64,000 bases of DNA, taken from assembly GCF_000426065.1 (NCBI RefSeq), contig NZ_AUEQ01000011.1, positions 297,954 through 361,953 of the forward strand. The letters are read 5' to 3'. The DNA comes from Mycobacterium sp. URHD0025 (lineage in GTDB: Bacteria > Actinomycetota > Actinomycetes > Mycobacteriales > Mycobacteriaceae). Each line of letters begins with the position of its first letter. Within the stretch, counting starts at the first letter, position 1. Positions 43,949 through 52,964 of this stretch are shown piece by piece. The notes beneath the pieces were generated by a model, which ran no database searches, was not told the DNA's origin, and saw nothing but the letters and a program-made list of their open reading frames with translations. A program made the position numbers and the translations under genes.

Positions 43949-44611
43949 GTGGGAAGGTTCGGGGGAACCGGCAAGCCGGTCACAGGGACGCAGCGGGGGC
44001 ACCGCGAAGATGGGGCCGTCACGCGTACCGATGCCGAACTGCTGGCCGCCCATGTCGCCGGGGATCGCTATGCGTTCGAGGAGCTGGTCCACCGACACCA
44101 CCGCCAGTTGCGCCGCTTGGCTTTCCTGACCAGCCGCCACCACGAGGACGCCGACGATGCCGTCCAGGAAGCCTTGCTGTCGGCGCATCGGACGGCCGCG
44201 TCGTTCCGGCACGACTCGGCGGTCAGCAGCTGGCTGTACCGAATCGTGGTCAATGCCTGCCTGGACCGCGTGCGCCGGTCGCGTACCCAGCCGAGCGCGT
44301 CGCAGTACGAACTGGGGAACCTGCTTCATCTGCGCGATCCGGCCGGCGACCCCGCACCGCGGGTGGCCACCGCGATCGTGGTGCAACGAGCCCTCATGCA
44401 GCTGCCGGTCGAGCAGCGCGCGGCGGTGGTGGCGGTGGACATGCAGGGCTACTCGGTGGCCGAGACGGCGAAGCTGCTCGGTGTCGCCGAAGGCACCGTG
44501 AAGAGCCGCTGCGCTCGCGGCAGGCACAAGCTCGCCCACCTGCTCCAGTATTTTGAAGCCGATGAACGGCAGCACGCCCCGAGTGCCGTCGGACGGCCCG
44601 ATTCCTTCTGA
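43949..44611 (+). CDS. sigM: ECF RNA polymerase sigma factor SigM
   Basis: 220-residue ECF sigma factor orthologous to Rv3911. Region 2 (FEELVHRHHRQLRRLAFLTS, then DADDAVQEALLSAHR and SSWLYRIVVNACLDRVRR) and region 4 (LPVEQRAAVVAVDMQGYSVA, AEGTVKSRCARGRHKL) are both complete. It directs a late-phase envelope/ESX-type regulon in M. tuberculosis. The N-terminal 24 residues before TRTDAELLAAHV could be extra if a later start is used. It overlaps its anti-sigma gene by 50 nt. Confidence 0.92.
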   Translation: MGRFGGTGKPVTGTQRGHREDGAVTRTDAELLAAHVAGDRYAFEELVHRHHRQLRRLAFLTSRHHEDADDAVQEALLSAHRTAASFRHDSAVSSWLYRIVVNACLDRVRRSRTQPSASQYELGNLLHLRDPAGDPAPRVATAIVVQRALMQLPVEQRAAVVAVDMQGYSVAETAKLLGVAEGTVKSRCARGRHKLAHLLQYFEADERQHAPSAVGRPDSF

Positions 44612-45314
44612 GTTGCTGGCTGACCTCCAGGCCGGGGTGCTCGACGACGCCACCGCCGCGGACATTCGCCGCCGGGTACGCACCGACCCCGTGGCCGGGC
44701 CCGAGGCGAAGAACACCCTGGCCGCCCTCGATCGGGTGCGCCGTGACCTGCGTGCGCTGGGCACGGATCCACAGTCCGCTCCGCCGGTACCTGCCGAGGT
44801 GAGCAATCGACTGGCGGAGGCGCTGCGAGCCGAGCCGACCCTTCCGGGCCCGGCCCCGAGACGCTGGAAATCGATCGCCGCTGTCGCCGGAGCGGGTGCG
44901 GCAGTGGTGGCCGCTGTAGTGGGCGGTGTCGTACTCCTACGCCCCGCCGGGCAGGCACCGTCGACGATGGTCACCCTCGGCCAGATCACGGTGTCACCGC
45001 CGCGCGGCGATGTCGGCATGTCCGAATCCCAGATCTTGGATCTGCTGTCCACACCACCCGATCTGGGACCGCTGAGTGCTCCCGAGCGCCGCAACGCCTG
45101 TCTGTCCGCGCTGGGGTATCCCGCCAACGTCCGCATCCTGGGTGCCCGGCCCGTCGAAGTTTCCGGAAAGCACGGTGTGCTGGTCGTTGTCCCCCCCGAC
45201 ACGTCCGGCGCCTCCGGCACCGTCGTCGCGGTGGTGCTCGCCGCAGATTGCGCCGCCGGCCATGGCGGATCGTTGGCCCGGACCGTGGTCAACCGGCCGG
45301 TGACACGTCCGTAG
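44562..45314 (+). CDS. rsmA: Anti-sigma-M factor RsmA
   Basis: 250-residue single-pass membrane protein orthologous to Rv3912. The cytoplasmic head (1-105) begins with PSDGPIPSELLADLQAG and would hold SigM; one membrane helix (about 106-128, SIAAVAGAGAAVVAAVVGGVVLL within it) leads to an external domain with two conserved cysteines. It overlaps the sigM 3' end, ensuring paired synthesis. The ATG is preferred to a TTG three codons earlier. Confidence 0.88.
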   Translation: MNGSTPRVPSDGPIPSELLADLQAGVLDDATAADIRRRVRTDPVAGPEAKNTLAALDRVRRDLRALGTDPQSAPPVPAEVSNRLAEALRAEPTLPGPAPRRWKSIAAVAGAGAAVVAAVVGGVVLLRPAGQAPSTMVTLGQITVSPPRGDVGMSESQILDLLSTPPDLGPLSAPERRNACLSALGYPANVRILGARPVEVSGKHGVLVVVPPDTSGASGTVVAVVLAADCAAGHGGSLARTVVNRPVTRP

Positions 45315-45334
45315 TCTGTCCTACGAACTCACCT

Positions 45335-45362
45335 GGGAACACATCCGGCCTAGGCTGACGTT
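45335..45362 (+). promoter_or_regulatory. SigH-type promoter candidate for trxB-trxC
   Basis: GGGAAC (45335-45340), an 18-nt spacer, then CGTT (45359-45362), the layout of SigH-class ECF promoters; trxB2-trxC belong to the SigH regulon in M. tuberculosis. A TAGGCT hexamer inside the spacer could serve the housekeeping sigma factor. Confidence 0.55.
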
Positions 45363-45395
45363 GCAACCCGTGCCGAGTACGGCAGAAAGGCCTAC

Positions 45396-46331
<936 letters not shown>

Positions 46332-46365
46332 TCTTCAACATATTTCGACCCGACAGGAGAGTTCC

Positions 46366-46698
46366 ATGAGTGCGGACAGCGCGACAGTAACCGTCACCGA
46401 CGATTCGTTCTCCAACGACGTCCTGACCAGCAGCACACCGGTGCTGGTGGATTTCTGGGCCACCTGGTGCGGGCCGTGCAAGATGGTGGCCCCGGTGCTC
46501 GAGGAGATCGCAGGCGAGAAGGCGGGCGAACTGCGGGTCGCGAAAATCGATGTGGACGCGAACCCGGCGACCGCACGCGACTTCCAGGTGGTGTCGATCC
46601 CGACGCTGATCCTTTTCAAGGACGGCCAGCCGGTCAAGCGCATCGTCGGTGCCAAGGGCAAGGCTGCGCTCCTGCGGGAACTCGCCGACGCGCTCTGA
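46366..46698 (+). CDS. trxC: Thioredoxin
   Basis: 110-residue thioredoxin with the canonical active site WATWCGPCKM and cis-proline loop VVSIPTLILF. Partner of TrxB just upstream; orthologue of Rv3914. ACAGGAGAG before the ATG gives a good ribosome-binding site. Confidence 0.97.
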   Translation: MSADSATVTVTDDSFSNDVLTSSTPVLVDFWATWCGPCKMVAPVLEEIAGEKAGELRVAKIDVDANPATARDFQVVSIPTLILFKDGQPVKRIVGAKGKAALLRELADAL

Positions 46699-46757
46699 CG
46701 TCACTCACACCCCGGATACGCCTGGCGTTTTCCGGTATGTGGCCGAAATCTGAGACA

Positions 46758-46798
46758 ATGCTGGCTAGCTAGTCCGGCACACGGCCGGAAACCAGCAT
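46758..46798 (+). promoter_or_regulatory. Stem-loop in the cwlM leader
   Basis: ATGCTGG pairs with CCAGCAT (7 bp) and an inner TCCGG pairs with CCGGA. The structure ends one base before the ribosome-binding site GGAGGGG. It could tune translation or be a terminator after trxC. Confidence 0.4.
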
Positions 46799-46809
46799 GG
46801 AGGGGCCGA

Positions 46810-48000
46810 ATGTCGAGTCTGCGTCGCGGGGACCGTGGCGGAGCAGTCACCGAGATCCGGGCAGCGTTGGGCGCGTTAGGTCTGATCGACAACCCTGACG
46901 AGGACCTGAGCACCGGTAGGCATGTTGCGCTCGACGCTTTCGACGACGAGCTCGACCGTGCCGTCCGCGCATTTCAGCAGCACCGTGGCCTTCTGGTGGA
47001 CGGAATCGTCGGGGAAGCCACGTATCGCGCCCTGCGCGAGGCCTCATACCGGCTCGGTGCGCGGACGCTGACCCATCAGTTCGGTGCGCCCATGTACGGC
47101 GACGATGTGGCCACCCTGCAGGCTCGCCTGCAGGACCTCGGTTTCTACACCGGCATGGTCGACGGGCATTTCGGCCTGCAGACCCACAACGCGTTGTCCT
47201 CGTATCAGCGCGAGTACGGGCTGTACCCCGACGGCATCTGTGGTCCGGAAACCTTGCGCTCGTTGTACTTCCTGGGTTCGCGGGTGACCGGTGGGTCGCC
47301 GCACGCGATCCGGGAAGAGGAGCTGGTGCGCCGCTCCGGTCCGCAACTGTCCGGTAAGCACGTCATCATCGATCCGGGCCGCGGCGGAGCAGACCACGGC
47401 ATGATCATGCACGGGCCCGACGGTCCGATCAGCGAAGCAGACATCTTGTGGGACTTGGCAAGTCGGCTAGAAGGCCGGATGACGGCCATCGGCATGGAGA
47501 CGTTCATCTCCCGGCCGGCCAACCGCAGTCCGATGGACCCCGAACGTGCCGCCACCGCCAACAGGGTGGGCGCCGATCTGATGATCAGCCTGCGCTGTGA
47601 GAGCCAGCGCTCCCCCTCCGCCAATGGGGTGGCCTCGTTCCACTTCGGCAATTCGCACGGCTCGGTGTCAACCATCGGCCGCAACCTTGCCGACTTCATT
47701 CAGCGGGAAGTCGTGGCGCGCACCGGGTTACGCGACTGCCGGTCCCACGGCCGGACCTGGGATCTACTGCGCCTGACCCGCATGCCCACCGTCCAGGTCG
47801 ACATCGGGTACATCACCAATCCGCACGATCGCGGCCTGCTGCTGTCCACCCACACCCGCGATGCGATCGCCGAAGGCATCCTGGCCGCCGTCAAACGGCT
47901 CTACCTGCTGGGCAAGAACGACAGGCCCACAGGAACTTTCACATTCGCAGAGTTGTTGGCGCATGAACTGTCGGTCGAACAGGCCAGCCGCGGCGCGTGA
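46810..48000 (+). CDS. cwlM: CwlM, amidase-fold regulator of peptidoglycan precursor synthesis
   Basis: 396-residue protein with two peptidoglycan-binding-like domains (about 1-75 and 85-155; GHFGLQTHNALSSYQREYGL) and an N-acetylmuramoyl-L-alanine amidase-3 domain (about 180-375). The zinc site is lost: the usual DPGHGG reads DPGRGG and the H-A-N-S-type ligand reads SLRCES. This agrees with M. tuberculosis CwlM (Rv3915), which is non-catalytic, is phosphorylated by PknB and activates MurA. GGAGGGG precedes the ATG by 4 nt. The stop codon lies inside the first copy of a tandem repeat. Confidence 0.95.
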   Translation: MSSLRRGDRGGAVTEIRAALGALGLIDNPDEDLSTGRHVALDAFDDELDRAVRAFQQHRGLLVDGIVGEATYRALREASYRLGARTLTHQFGAPMYGDDVATLQARLQDLGFYTGMVDGHFGLQTHNALSSYQREYGLYPDGICGPETLRSLYFLGSRVTGGSPHAIREEELVRRSGPQLSGKHVIIDPGRGGADHGMIMHGPDGPISEADILWDLASRLEGRMTAIGMETFISRPANRSPMDPERAATANRVGADLMISLRCESQRSPSANGVASFHFGNSHGSVSTIGRNLADFIQREVVARTGLRDCRSHGRTWDLLRLTRMPTVQVDIGYITNPHDRGLLLSTHTRDAIAEGILAAVKRLYLLGKNDRPTGTFTFAELLAHELSVEQASRGA

Positions 48001-48108
48001 GCGCCTGTTCGGCTTGAGGGCGTGAGCGCCTGTTCGGCTTGAGGGCGTGAGCGCCTGTTCGGCTTGAGGGCGTGAGCGCCCGTTCGGCTTGAGGGCGTGA
48101 GCGCCCGT
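47995..48108 (+). repeat. 25-nt tandem repeat, four copies plus a partial fifth
   Basis: Unit begins GCGTGAGCGCCTGTTCGGCT and is 25 nt long; copies start at 47995, 48020, 48045 and 48070, with a 14-nt fifth. Copies 1-3 are identical, copies 4 and 5 share a T-to-C change. The first copy contains the cwlM TGA. It looks like a VNTR/MIRU-style minisatellite. Confidence 0.9.
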
Positions 48109-48610
48109 GCATTCTTCAGTCCAGCAATGAGTTTCATGACCCACGTCGGCCCGACCATCAGCCGTTCCGAGATGAGTCGCGGGTGATCCAGAGCAGCATG
48201 GCAGCTGTCCGCCGGTGTGCCTAGCGTGGCACACCTCGGCCTCTGCGCCCGAGAATACCGACATGCCAAGATGATTCACGCAAAAGGCGTTGCGGAATGC
48301 GGCGCGCAGCCGGGCGATCACGGCACACACGAAGTGCGTGACCAGTCCGACGTTCGCGGGGAATCCCACGTCTGGAGAGTGCAGCACCCGCGGAACACCA
48401 GTCCTGTCCAAGAATCAGGCCTACCGCTTCGCCGGAACGGTCGGGTGCGGCGGATTCCTCGAGATATGCGAGCTCGACCGGCCACAGAACACTGTTGCCG
48501 GTCGCCTCAAAGCTGTTCTCAAAATCACGATCAGCTTGTCGGCCAGTTTGGTGAACATGCACGACATGTGCCTGCCACGCGCGGACACTTCTGCCTTCGT
48601 CAACGGACGT
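48100..48610 (-). pseudogene. Decayed reading frame, family not recognised
   Basis: On the minus strand, protein-like text runs on through frame changes. One frame gives LTKAEVSARGRHMSCMFTKL then ADKL; it continues at once in another as DRDFENSFEATGNSVLWPVE and LAYLEESAAPDRSGEAVGLI; the next stretch reads VPRVLHSPDVGFPANVGLVT and HFVCAVIARLRAAFRNAF; a last one ends SERLMVGPTWVMKLIAG. The segments adjoin, as expected of a gene with a few indels, and run into the tandem repeat. I cannot name the family. Base composition is less GC-rich than neighbours. Confidence 0.45.
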
Positions 48611-49013
48611 GCATGGTCTCTCCGAATGTCGACGACGCCCCTCAGTCACGAGCTGGCAAACCATGGATTCGGCGAGGCGATGAGTCGGCTCTTCCCCGGT
48701 TGTACAGGAGGCCCGCCCGATAAGTGCGGTCTGACGGCGCATTGCGTTCTTCACCGGTTATTTGAGCTGTTGACATTGGTGAAATCTGTTGGCACTGCGG
48801 AGTATTGCTGTCGATAGACCGCCATGCCGCCCCGGCTAAGGCGTACTCGCAACCCATGAGTGCCTGTGCGCATTCGCACGTCCTCCCCCGGACCAACACA
48901 GTCATCCAGGCGAAGCAATCACGGCACTCTCATCGATTCACCGACGATCCCGTTTCCGGCCATGGCATTCGTGCGAGCCAGCCAGCAGATCGGCGTGAGC
49001 GGGTGGCCGATTT
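48611..49013. other. Gene-free stretch beside the decayed frame
   Basis: About 400 bp with only short, overlapping open frames on both strands and none with mycobacterial codon bias. It probably includes the upstream part of the decayed gene and the end of the acetyltransferase transcript. Confidence 0.5.
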
Positions 49014-49874
49014 CTACTGTGGGCCGGCCTTTTTGGCGCCGACACCGGCTCCGGGCATTCCGGCACCGATCGGCATCTCCATCTGAGCGCGCTCCAACAA
49101 CCGCTCGAGTGCGGCCTCCACCTCGGCCTTCCAACCGAGCCCCTTGTCCAATTCCAGGCGCAGACGTGGGAAGTACGGGTGCGGAGCCACCACGGTAAAG
49201 CCGACGTCTTCAAGAAAATCCGATGTCAGCATGCACTCGTCAACAGAGCAGTCCCCCAGCACCGCCACCACCCGGGACAACTCCTCGGGCAACTTGCCGG
49301 AGTTGGCCATCTCGGTCACGGCCGAGGTGTAGCCGAACGCTTCCAGTGCCCGAACTCCGCGCCGCACCAGATCATTCACCACCGCGGCGAGCAGACTCTG
49401 CGACAACAGTTCACGGTCCTCAGCACAATCCACCCCGACCGCGGTCAAGAGGATCGCGTCGGCGCTCACCGGAGCGGTCGGGAAAAGCCGCGCCCGCGGT
49501 ACTGCGCCCGGAGGCGCGTAGAACGCAAACCCGAGACAGGGATCGTCGATGACCGCCGGCGCGGTCCAATCATCACCCGTGGCCCGCCCGCCCTGGCCGG
49601 CTGGGGCCATATCGATGCCGGCGCCGGTGCCTCGGTCTCCCCCGGCATCGGGCTCTTCTTCTGGTGCGTCGCCCCGTGCGGTCACCGCGAGCTGACCGCA
49701 CGACCCCCACTCGAGCATCACCATCGAGAGCCAGGCTTCTTTTTCGAATTCGGGATCAGCCAGGTGATCCTCATCCACCGTGGACGGGTCGACTTCCCAG
49801 AACACACAACGCCGAGCATGCTTCGGCAGCTGCTCGAAGCCCTCGAGCCGAAGCGGCGTGATACGTGCTGTCAC
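49014..49874 (-). CDS. GNAT-fold acetyltransferase-like protein (Rv3916c)
   Basis: 286-residue protein orthologous to Rv3916c, function unknown. The fold is GNAT-like: a core with RRCVFWEVDPSTV, CLGFAFYAPPGAVPRARLFP and SADAILLTAVGV, then LVRRGVRALEAFGY and FLEDVGFTVVAPHPYFPRLR. The central DAGGDRGTGAGIDMAPAGQG insert is low complexity. GTG start with a weak AGGGA. It lies between the cwlM side and parB, transcribed with the latter, 222 bp downstream of parB. Confidence 0.82.
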   Translation of the reverse strand: MTARITPLRLEGFEQLPKHARRCVFWEVDPSTVDEDHLADPEFEKEAWLSMVMLEWGSCGQLAVTARGDAPEEEPDAGGDRGTGAGIDMAPAGQGGRATGDDWTAPAVIDDPCLGFAFYAPPGAVPRARLFPTAPVSADAILLTAVGVDCAEDRELLSQSLLAAVVNDLVRRGVRALEAFGYTSAVTEMANSGKLPEELSRVVAVLGDCSVDECMLTSDFLEDVGFTVVAPHPYFPRLRLELDKGLGWKAEVEAALERLLERAQMEMPIGAGMPGAGVGAKKAGPQ

Positions 49875-50001
49875 TGAGGTCCCTGGCTTTCACACTTTGT
49901 GCGTGGCTGCCCCTCAAGGATAGGAGAGTCCGCCGGAGCCGGTTCACTGTGCCCTGGAATTCTCATCGGGTTCCGCCTCTGAAGTGAAATGCTATGTCGC
50001 A

Positions 50002-50034
50002 CAGTTGCATTGCGCTATGTGGCGCTTGCAACTG
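50002..50034. terminator. Stem-loop downstream of parB
   Basis: CAGTTGCA (50002-50009) pairs with TGCAACTG (50027-50034), with an inner GCGC/GCGC pairing around TATGTG. A smaller repeat, TCACTG-N8-CAGTGA (50045-50064), lies between it and parB. It is placed to end the parAB transcript; no T-tract is seen. Confidence 0.5.
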
Positions 50035-50096
50035 CCGGCTTTGATCACTGATGTGTCACAGTGACGGAACAACCTGGTGTCCTTGGTCGTGGGTTG

Positions 50097-51140
50097 TCAG
50101 TGGTCTTCGGCGCTCATAATTTCGACAATGCGCTGTAGGTCGTCGACCGACCCGAACTCGACCACGATCTTGCCTTTTCGTTTGCCGAGGCTCACGGTGA
50201 CCCGCGTATCGAAGGCTGACGAGAGCCGCTCAGCAACGTCCTGCAGACCCGGCATCTGGATCGGCTTGCGCCGGGGTGCCGGCGGTGTGGTGTTGCCGTC
50301 GCGGTTGGCCAGCGTCACGGCCTCCTCGGTGGCCCGCACCGACATGCCTTCGGCAACGATCCGGGCAGCCAGCTCCTCCTGCTTCTCCGCTCCCCCCTCG
50401 AGGGCGAGCAGTGCCCGGGCGTGGCCCGCGGACAGCACACCGGCCGCCACGCGTCGCTGCACCGCGATCGGCAGTCGCAGCAGCCGGATCATGTTGGAGA
50501 TCAATGGCCGTGAGCGACCGATCCGAGCTGCCAGTTCATCGTGGGTGACTTCGAATTCGTCGAGCAGCTGCTGATAGGCCGCTGCCTCTTCGAGCGGGTT
50601 GAGTTGTACGCGGTGGATGTTCTCGAGCAGCGCATCGCGCAGCATGCTGTCATCGCCGGTCTCGCGAACGATCGCGGGAATGGCCTCAAGGCCGGCCTGC
50701 TGGGCAGCCCGCCAGCGCCGCTCCCCCATCACCAGCTGGTAATGGGATTCACCGTTTTCCTCGACTTCGCGGACCACGATCGGCTGCATCAATCCGAACT
50801 CGCGGATCGAGTGCACCAGCTCGTTGAGCGCCTCTTCGTCGAACACCTGGCGAGGCTGACGCGGATTGGGCTGGATCAGGTTGGGATCGATCTCGCGGTA
50901 CGTCGCGCCGACTTCACCGGCGGTGAGGACCGGGTCGGACCCGTCCGCAGCAGAAGGCGTCGTGGAGTTCACCGTCGTCCCCCCGCCGCCCGCGGTGGAT
51001 GACGGACCGAGCAGCACGTCGGCCGCCGTCGCGCCGATCCTGGGGCTCAGGGCATCCGTACCGTCCTCAGCTGGACCGGTCGGAATGAGGGCTGCGAGTC
51101 CCCTGCCCAGGCCACTCCGCTTCCGTGCCGGCTGATTCAT
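50097..51140 (-). CDS. parB: Chromosome-partitioning protein ParB
   Basis: 347-residue CTPase that loads at parS and spreads to organise the origin. N-terminal arm MNQPARKRSGLGRGLAALIP, the CTP-binding motif (NPRQPRQVFDEEALNELVHS, then GERRWRAAQQAGL), the helix-turn-helix (THDELAARIGRSRPLISNMI) and a C-terminal dimerisation domain. 51 bp after parA. Its target sites are the three parS sequences a few kilobases upstream. Confidence 0.97.
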   Translation of the reverse strand: MNQPARKRSGLGRGLAALIPTGPAEDGTDALSPRIGATAADVLLGPSSTAGGGGTTVNSTTPSAADGSDPVLTAGEVGATYREIDPNLIQPNPRQPRQVFDEEALNELVHSIREFGLMQPIVVREVEENGESHYQLVMGERRWRAAQQAGLEAIPAIVRETGDDSMLRDALLENIHRVQLNPLEEAAAYQQLLDEFEVTHDELAARIGRSRPLISNMIRLLRLPIAVQRRVAAGVLSAGHARALLALEGGAEKQEELAARIVAEGMSVRATEEAVTLANRDGNTTPPAPRRKPIQMPGLQDVAERLSSAFDTRVTVSLGKRKGKIVVEFGSVDDLQRIVEIMSAEDH

Positions 51141-51191
51141 GGTCGTCTCCTGCTCATCGCTGCCATCCGCTGTCTGTCTACTGGCTGGTGG

Positions 51192-52187
51192 TTACTGGGC
51201 GCCTGCTGCGCGGGGCGGAGCCCCACGCTCCGCGATCTCACGGCTCGCATCGAGATAACTCAGCGCCCCGCGGGAACCCGGATCGTAATCGAGGATCGTC
51301 ATCCCGTATCCGGGAGCTTCCGACACCTTGACGCTGCGCGGGATGACCGTGCGCAACACCTTGTCTCCGAAGTGCTCTCGCACATCTTCGGCAACCTGAT
51401 CCGCCAGCTTGGTCCGTCCGTCGTACATCGTGAGTATGACCGTGGACACCGACAGCTCGGGGTTGAGATGTGCTTTCACCATCTCGATATTGCGGAGCAG
51501 CTGCCCCACACCTTCCAGCGCGTAGTACTCACACTGAATCGGGATCAGCACCTCGGGAGCCGCCACCAGAGCGTTGATGGTGAGCAACCCGAGGGACGGA
51601 GGGCAGTCGATGAACACGTAGTCGAAGTTGTGGTTGGCGAGGGCCGCAAGCGCCGACCGCAACCGGCCCTCGCGAGCCACCATGCTGACCAACTCGATCT
51701 CCGCGCCGGCGAGATCGATCGTCGCCGGGATACAGAACAGCCGATCGCTGTGGGGGCTCTGCTGAAGGGCTTCCTCCACCGGGATGTCTCCGATGAGCAC
51801 CTCGTACGAGGACGGAGTCCCGGGCCGGTGCTCGATACCCAGTGCCGTGCTCGCGTTGCCCTGCGGATCCAGATCGATCACCAACGTGCGCAATCCCTGA
51901 AGGGCGAGAGCCGCGGCCACGTTCACCGCGGTCGTCGTCTTGCCGACGCCGCCCTTCTGGTTGGCGATCGTGAACACCCGTTGGCGCGCCGGCCGGGGAA
52001 GTTGCCCGTGCGAGGTGTGTAGGACGCGCGTCGCCTGCTCCGCCTCCGCCGCGATCGGGGTGTCCATGCTGGCGTCCGTGGTCCACGGGGTACCGCCGTT
52101 GTTGTTCCATGTTTCACGTGAAACCGTTTCACGTGAAACGGCGCGCGCAGCACCCGCCCCAGCGGCTGCCTGCCGATCAGAACCCAT
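51192..52187 (-). CDS. parA: Chromosome-partitioning ATPase ParA (Soj)
   Basis: 331-residue Walker ATPase that moves ParB-bound origins. Deviant Walker A IANQKGGVGKTTTAVNVAAA, Walker B YVFIDCPPSLG and the DPQGNASTALG motif. ATG 52187 has AGGAG 6 nt upstream; an ATG two codons earlier overlaps the rsmG stop as ATGA and is equally plausible. The first 60 residues are variable, and residues near the start read VSRETVSRET because two parS sites lie within the coding sequence. Confidence 0.96.
   Translation of the reverse strand: MGSDRQAAAGAGAARAVSRETVSRETWNNNGGTPWTTDASMDTPIAAEAEQATRVLHTSHGQLPRPARQRVFTIANQKGGVGKTTTAVNVAAALALQGLRTLVIDLDPQGNASTALGIEHRPGTPSSYEVLIGDIPVEEALQQSPHSDRLFCIPATIDLAGAEIELVSMVAREGRLRSALAALANHNFDYVFIDCPPSLGLLTINALVAAPEVLIPIQCEYYALEGVGQLLRNIEMVKAHLNPELSVSTVILTMYDGRTKLADQVAEDVREHFGDKVLRTVIPRSVKVSEAPGYGMTILDYDPGSRGALSYLDASREIAERGAPPRAAGAQ
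52111..52124. promoter_or_regulatory. parS site 1
   Basis: GTTTCACGTGAAAC, the exact consensus parS palindrome, inside the 5' part of parA. Confidence 0.95.
52126..52139. promoter_or_regulatory. parS site 2
   Basis: Second exact GTTTCACGTGAAAC, separated by one base from site 1, so both lie 15 bp apart on nearly the same face plus half a turn. Confidence 0.95.
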
Positions 52188-52189
52188 CC

Positions 52190-52906
52190 TCATCTCCTGC
52201 CCGATCTCCCCCGCGACCCGGAGGCTCTGCCTATTGACCGGCTGCCCGGTTTGACCGTCCCGCGTCGCACGGCGACGACGGTTACGGGCGGGTTCAAATA
52301 GTTCACGCCACATCTCACCACCCTGGCATCGACCGCACCCAGGGAAGCCATCACACGCCGGTGCTCTTCGATCTCAGCCTCGGCCCGCTCACCTTTGAGG
52401 GCGAGCATCCTTCCGTCCACACGCAGAAGGGGCATGCTCCACCGCGTCAACTTGTCCAGCGAGGCGACCGCCCGTGACGTCACCGCGTCCAGATCACCCA
52501 CAGATGCACGAACCTCGGTGTCCTCCGCGCGACCGCGGACCACCGCCACATCAAGTCCCAACTCATCGATCGCCTCACGGAGGAACTCGCTGCGTCGGAG
52601 CAACGGCTCAATCAACGTGACGTGGACGTCGGGGCGCGCCAGGGCCAACGGGATTCCCGGGAGGCCGGCGCCGCTGCCAATGTCGGCGATGCGCTCGTCG
52701 GGAGCCAAGAGCTCTCCGAGAGCCGAGCTATTCAGAATGTGTCGATCCCAGAGGCGGTCCACTTCGCGCGGACCGATCAAACCCCACTCGACACCGGCAC
52801 CGGCCAGAATCGCCGCGTACCGTTCGGCGGTCTCCAGACGATCTCCGAAGACCCTCGCCGCGGCCTCCGGTGCCGCGGGGACCGGTCCATGTTTCACGTG
52901 AAACAT
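52190..52906 (-). CDS. rsmG: 16S rRNA (guanine-N7) methyltransferase RsmG (GidB)
   Basis: 238-residue SAM-dependent methyltransferase modifying G527 (E. coli numbering) of 16S rRNA; its loss gives low-level streptomycin resistance in mycobacteria. SAM motif IADIGSGAGLPGIPLALARP and LKGERAEAEIEEH. It starts at the ATG with AGGGAG 7 nt upstream, giving MFHVKHG, which is encoded by a parS site overlapping the start. The stop overlaps an in-frame parA ATG. Confidence 0.95.
   Translation of the reverse strand: MFHVKHGPVPAAPEAAARVFGDRLETAERYAAILAGAGVEWGLIGPREVDRLWDRHILNSSALGELLAPDERIADIGSGAGLPGIPLALARPDVHVTLIEPLLRRSEFLREAIDELGLDVAVVRGRAEDTEVRASVGDLDAVTSRAVASLDKLTRWSMPLLRVDGRMLALKGERAEAEIEEHRRVMASLGAVDARVVRCGVNYLNPPVTVVAVRRGTVKPGSRSIGRASGSRGRSGRR
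52891..52904. promoter_or_regulatory. parS site 3
   Basis: Exact GTTTCACGTGAAAC covering codons 1-6 of rsmG. Confidence 0.95.
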
Positions 52907-52964
52907 CCTCCGCACTCCCTACGGCACCGTCGCCGCAATCGAACTACACCTTTGTAACTAAAAC

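Noticed and set aside
47995..48108. CRISPR array
   Set aside because: The repeats are directly adjacent with no spacers, so it is a tandem minisatellite.
48217..48817. Plus-strand open frames in the gap after cwlM
   Set aside because: They are opposite the decayed minus-strand frame, and their codon use is not mycobacterial.
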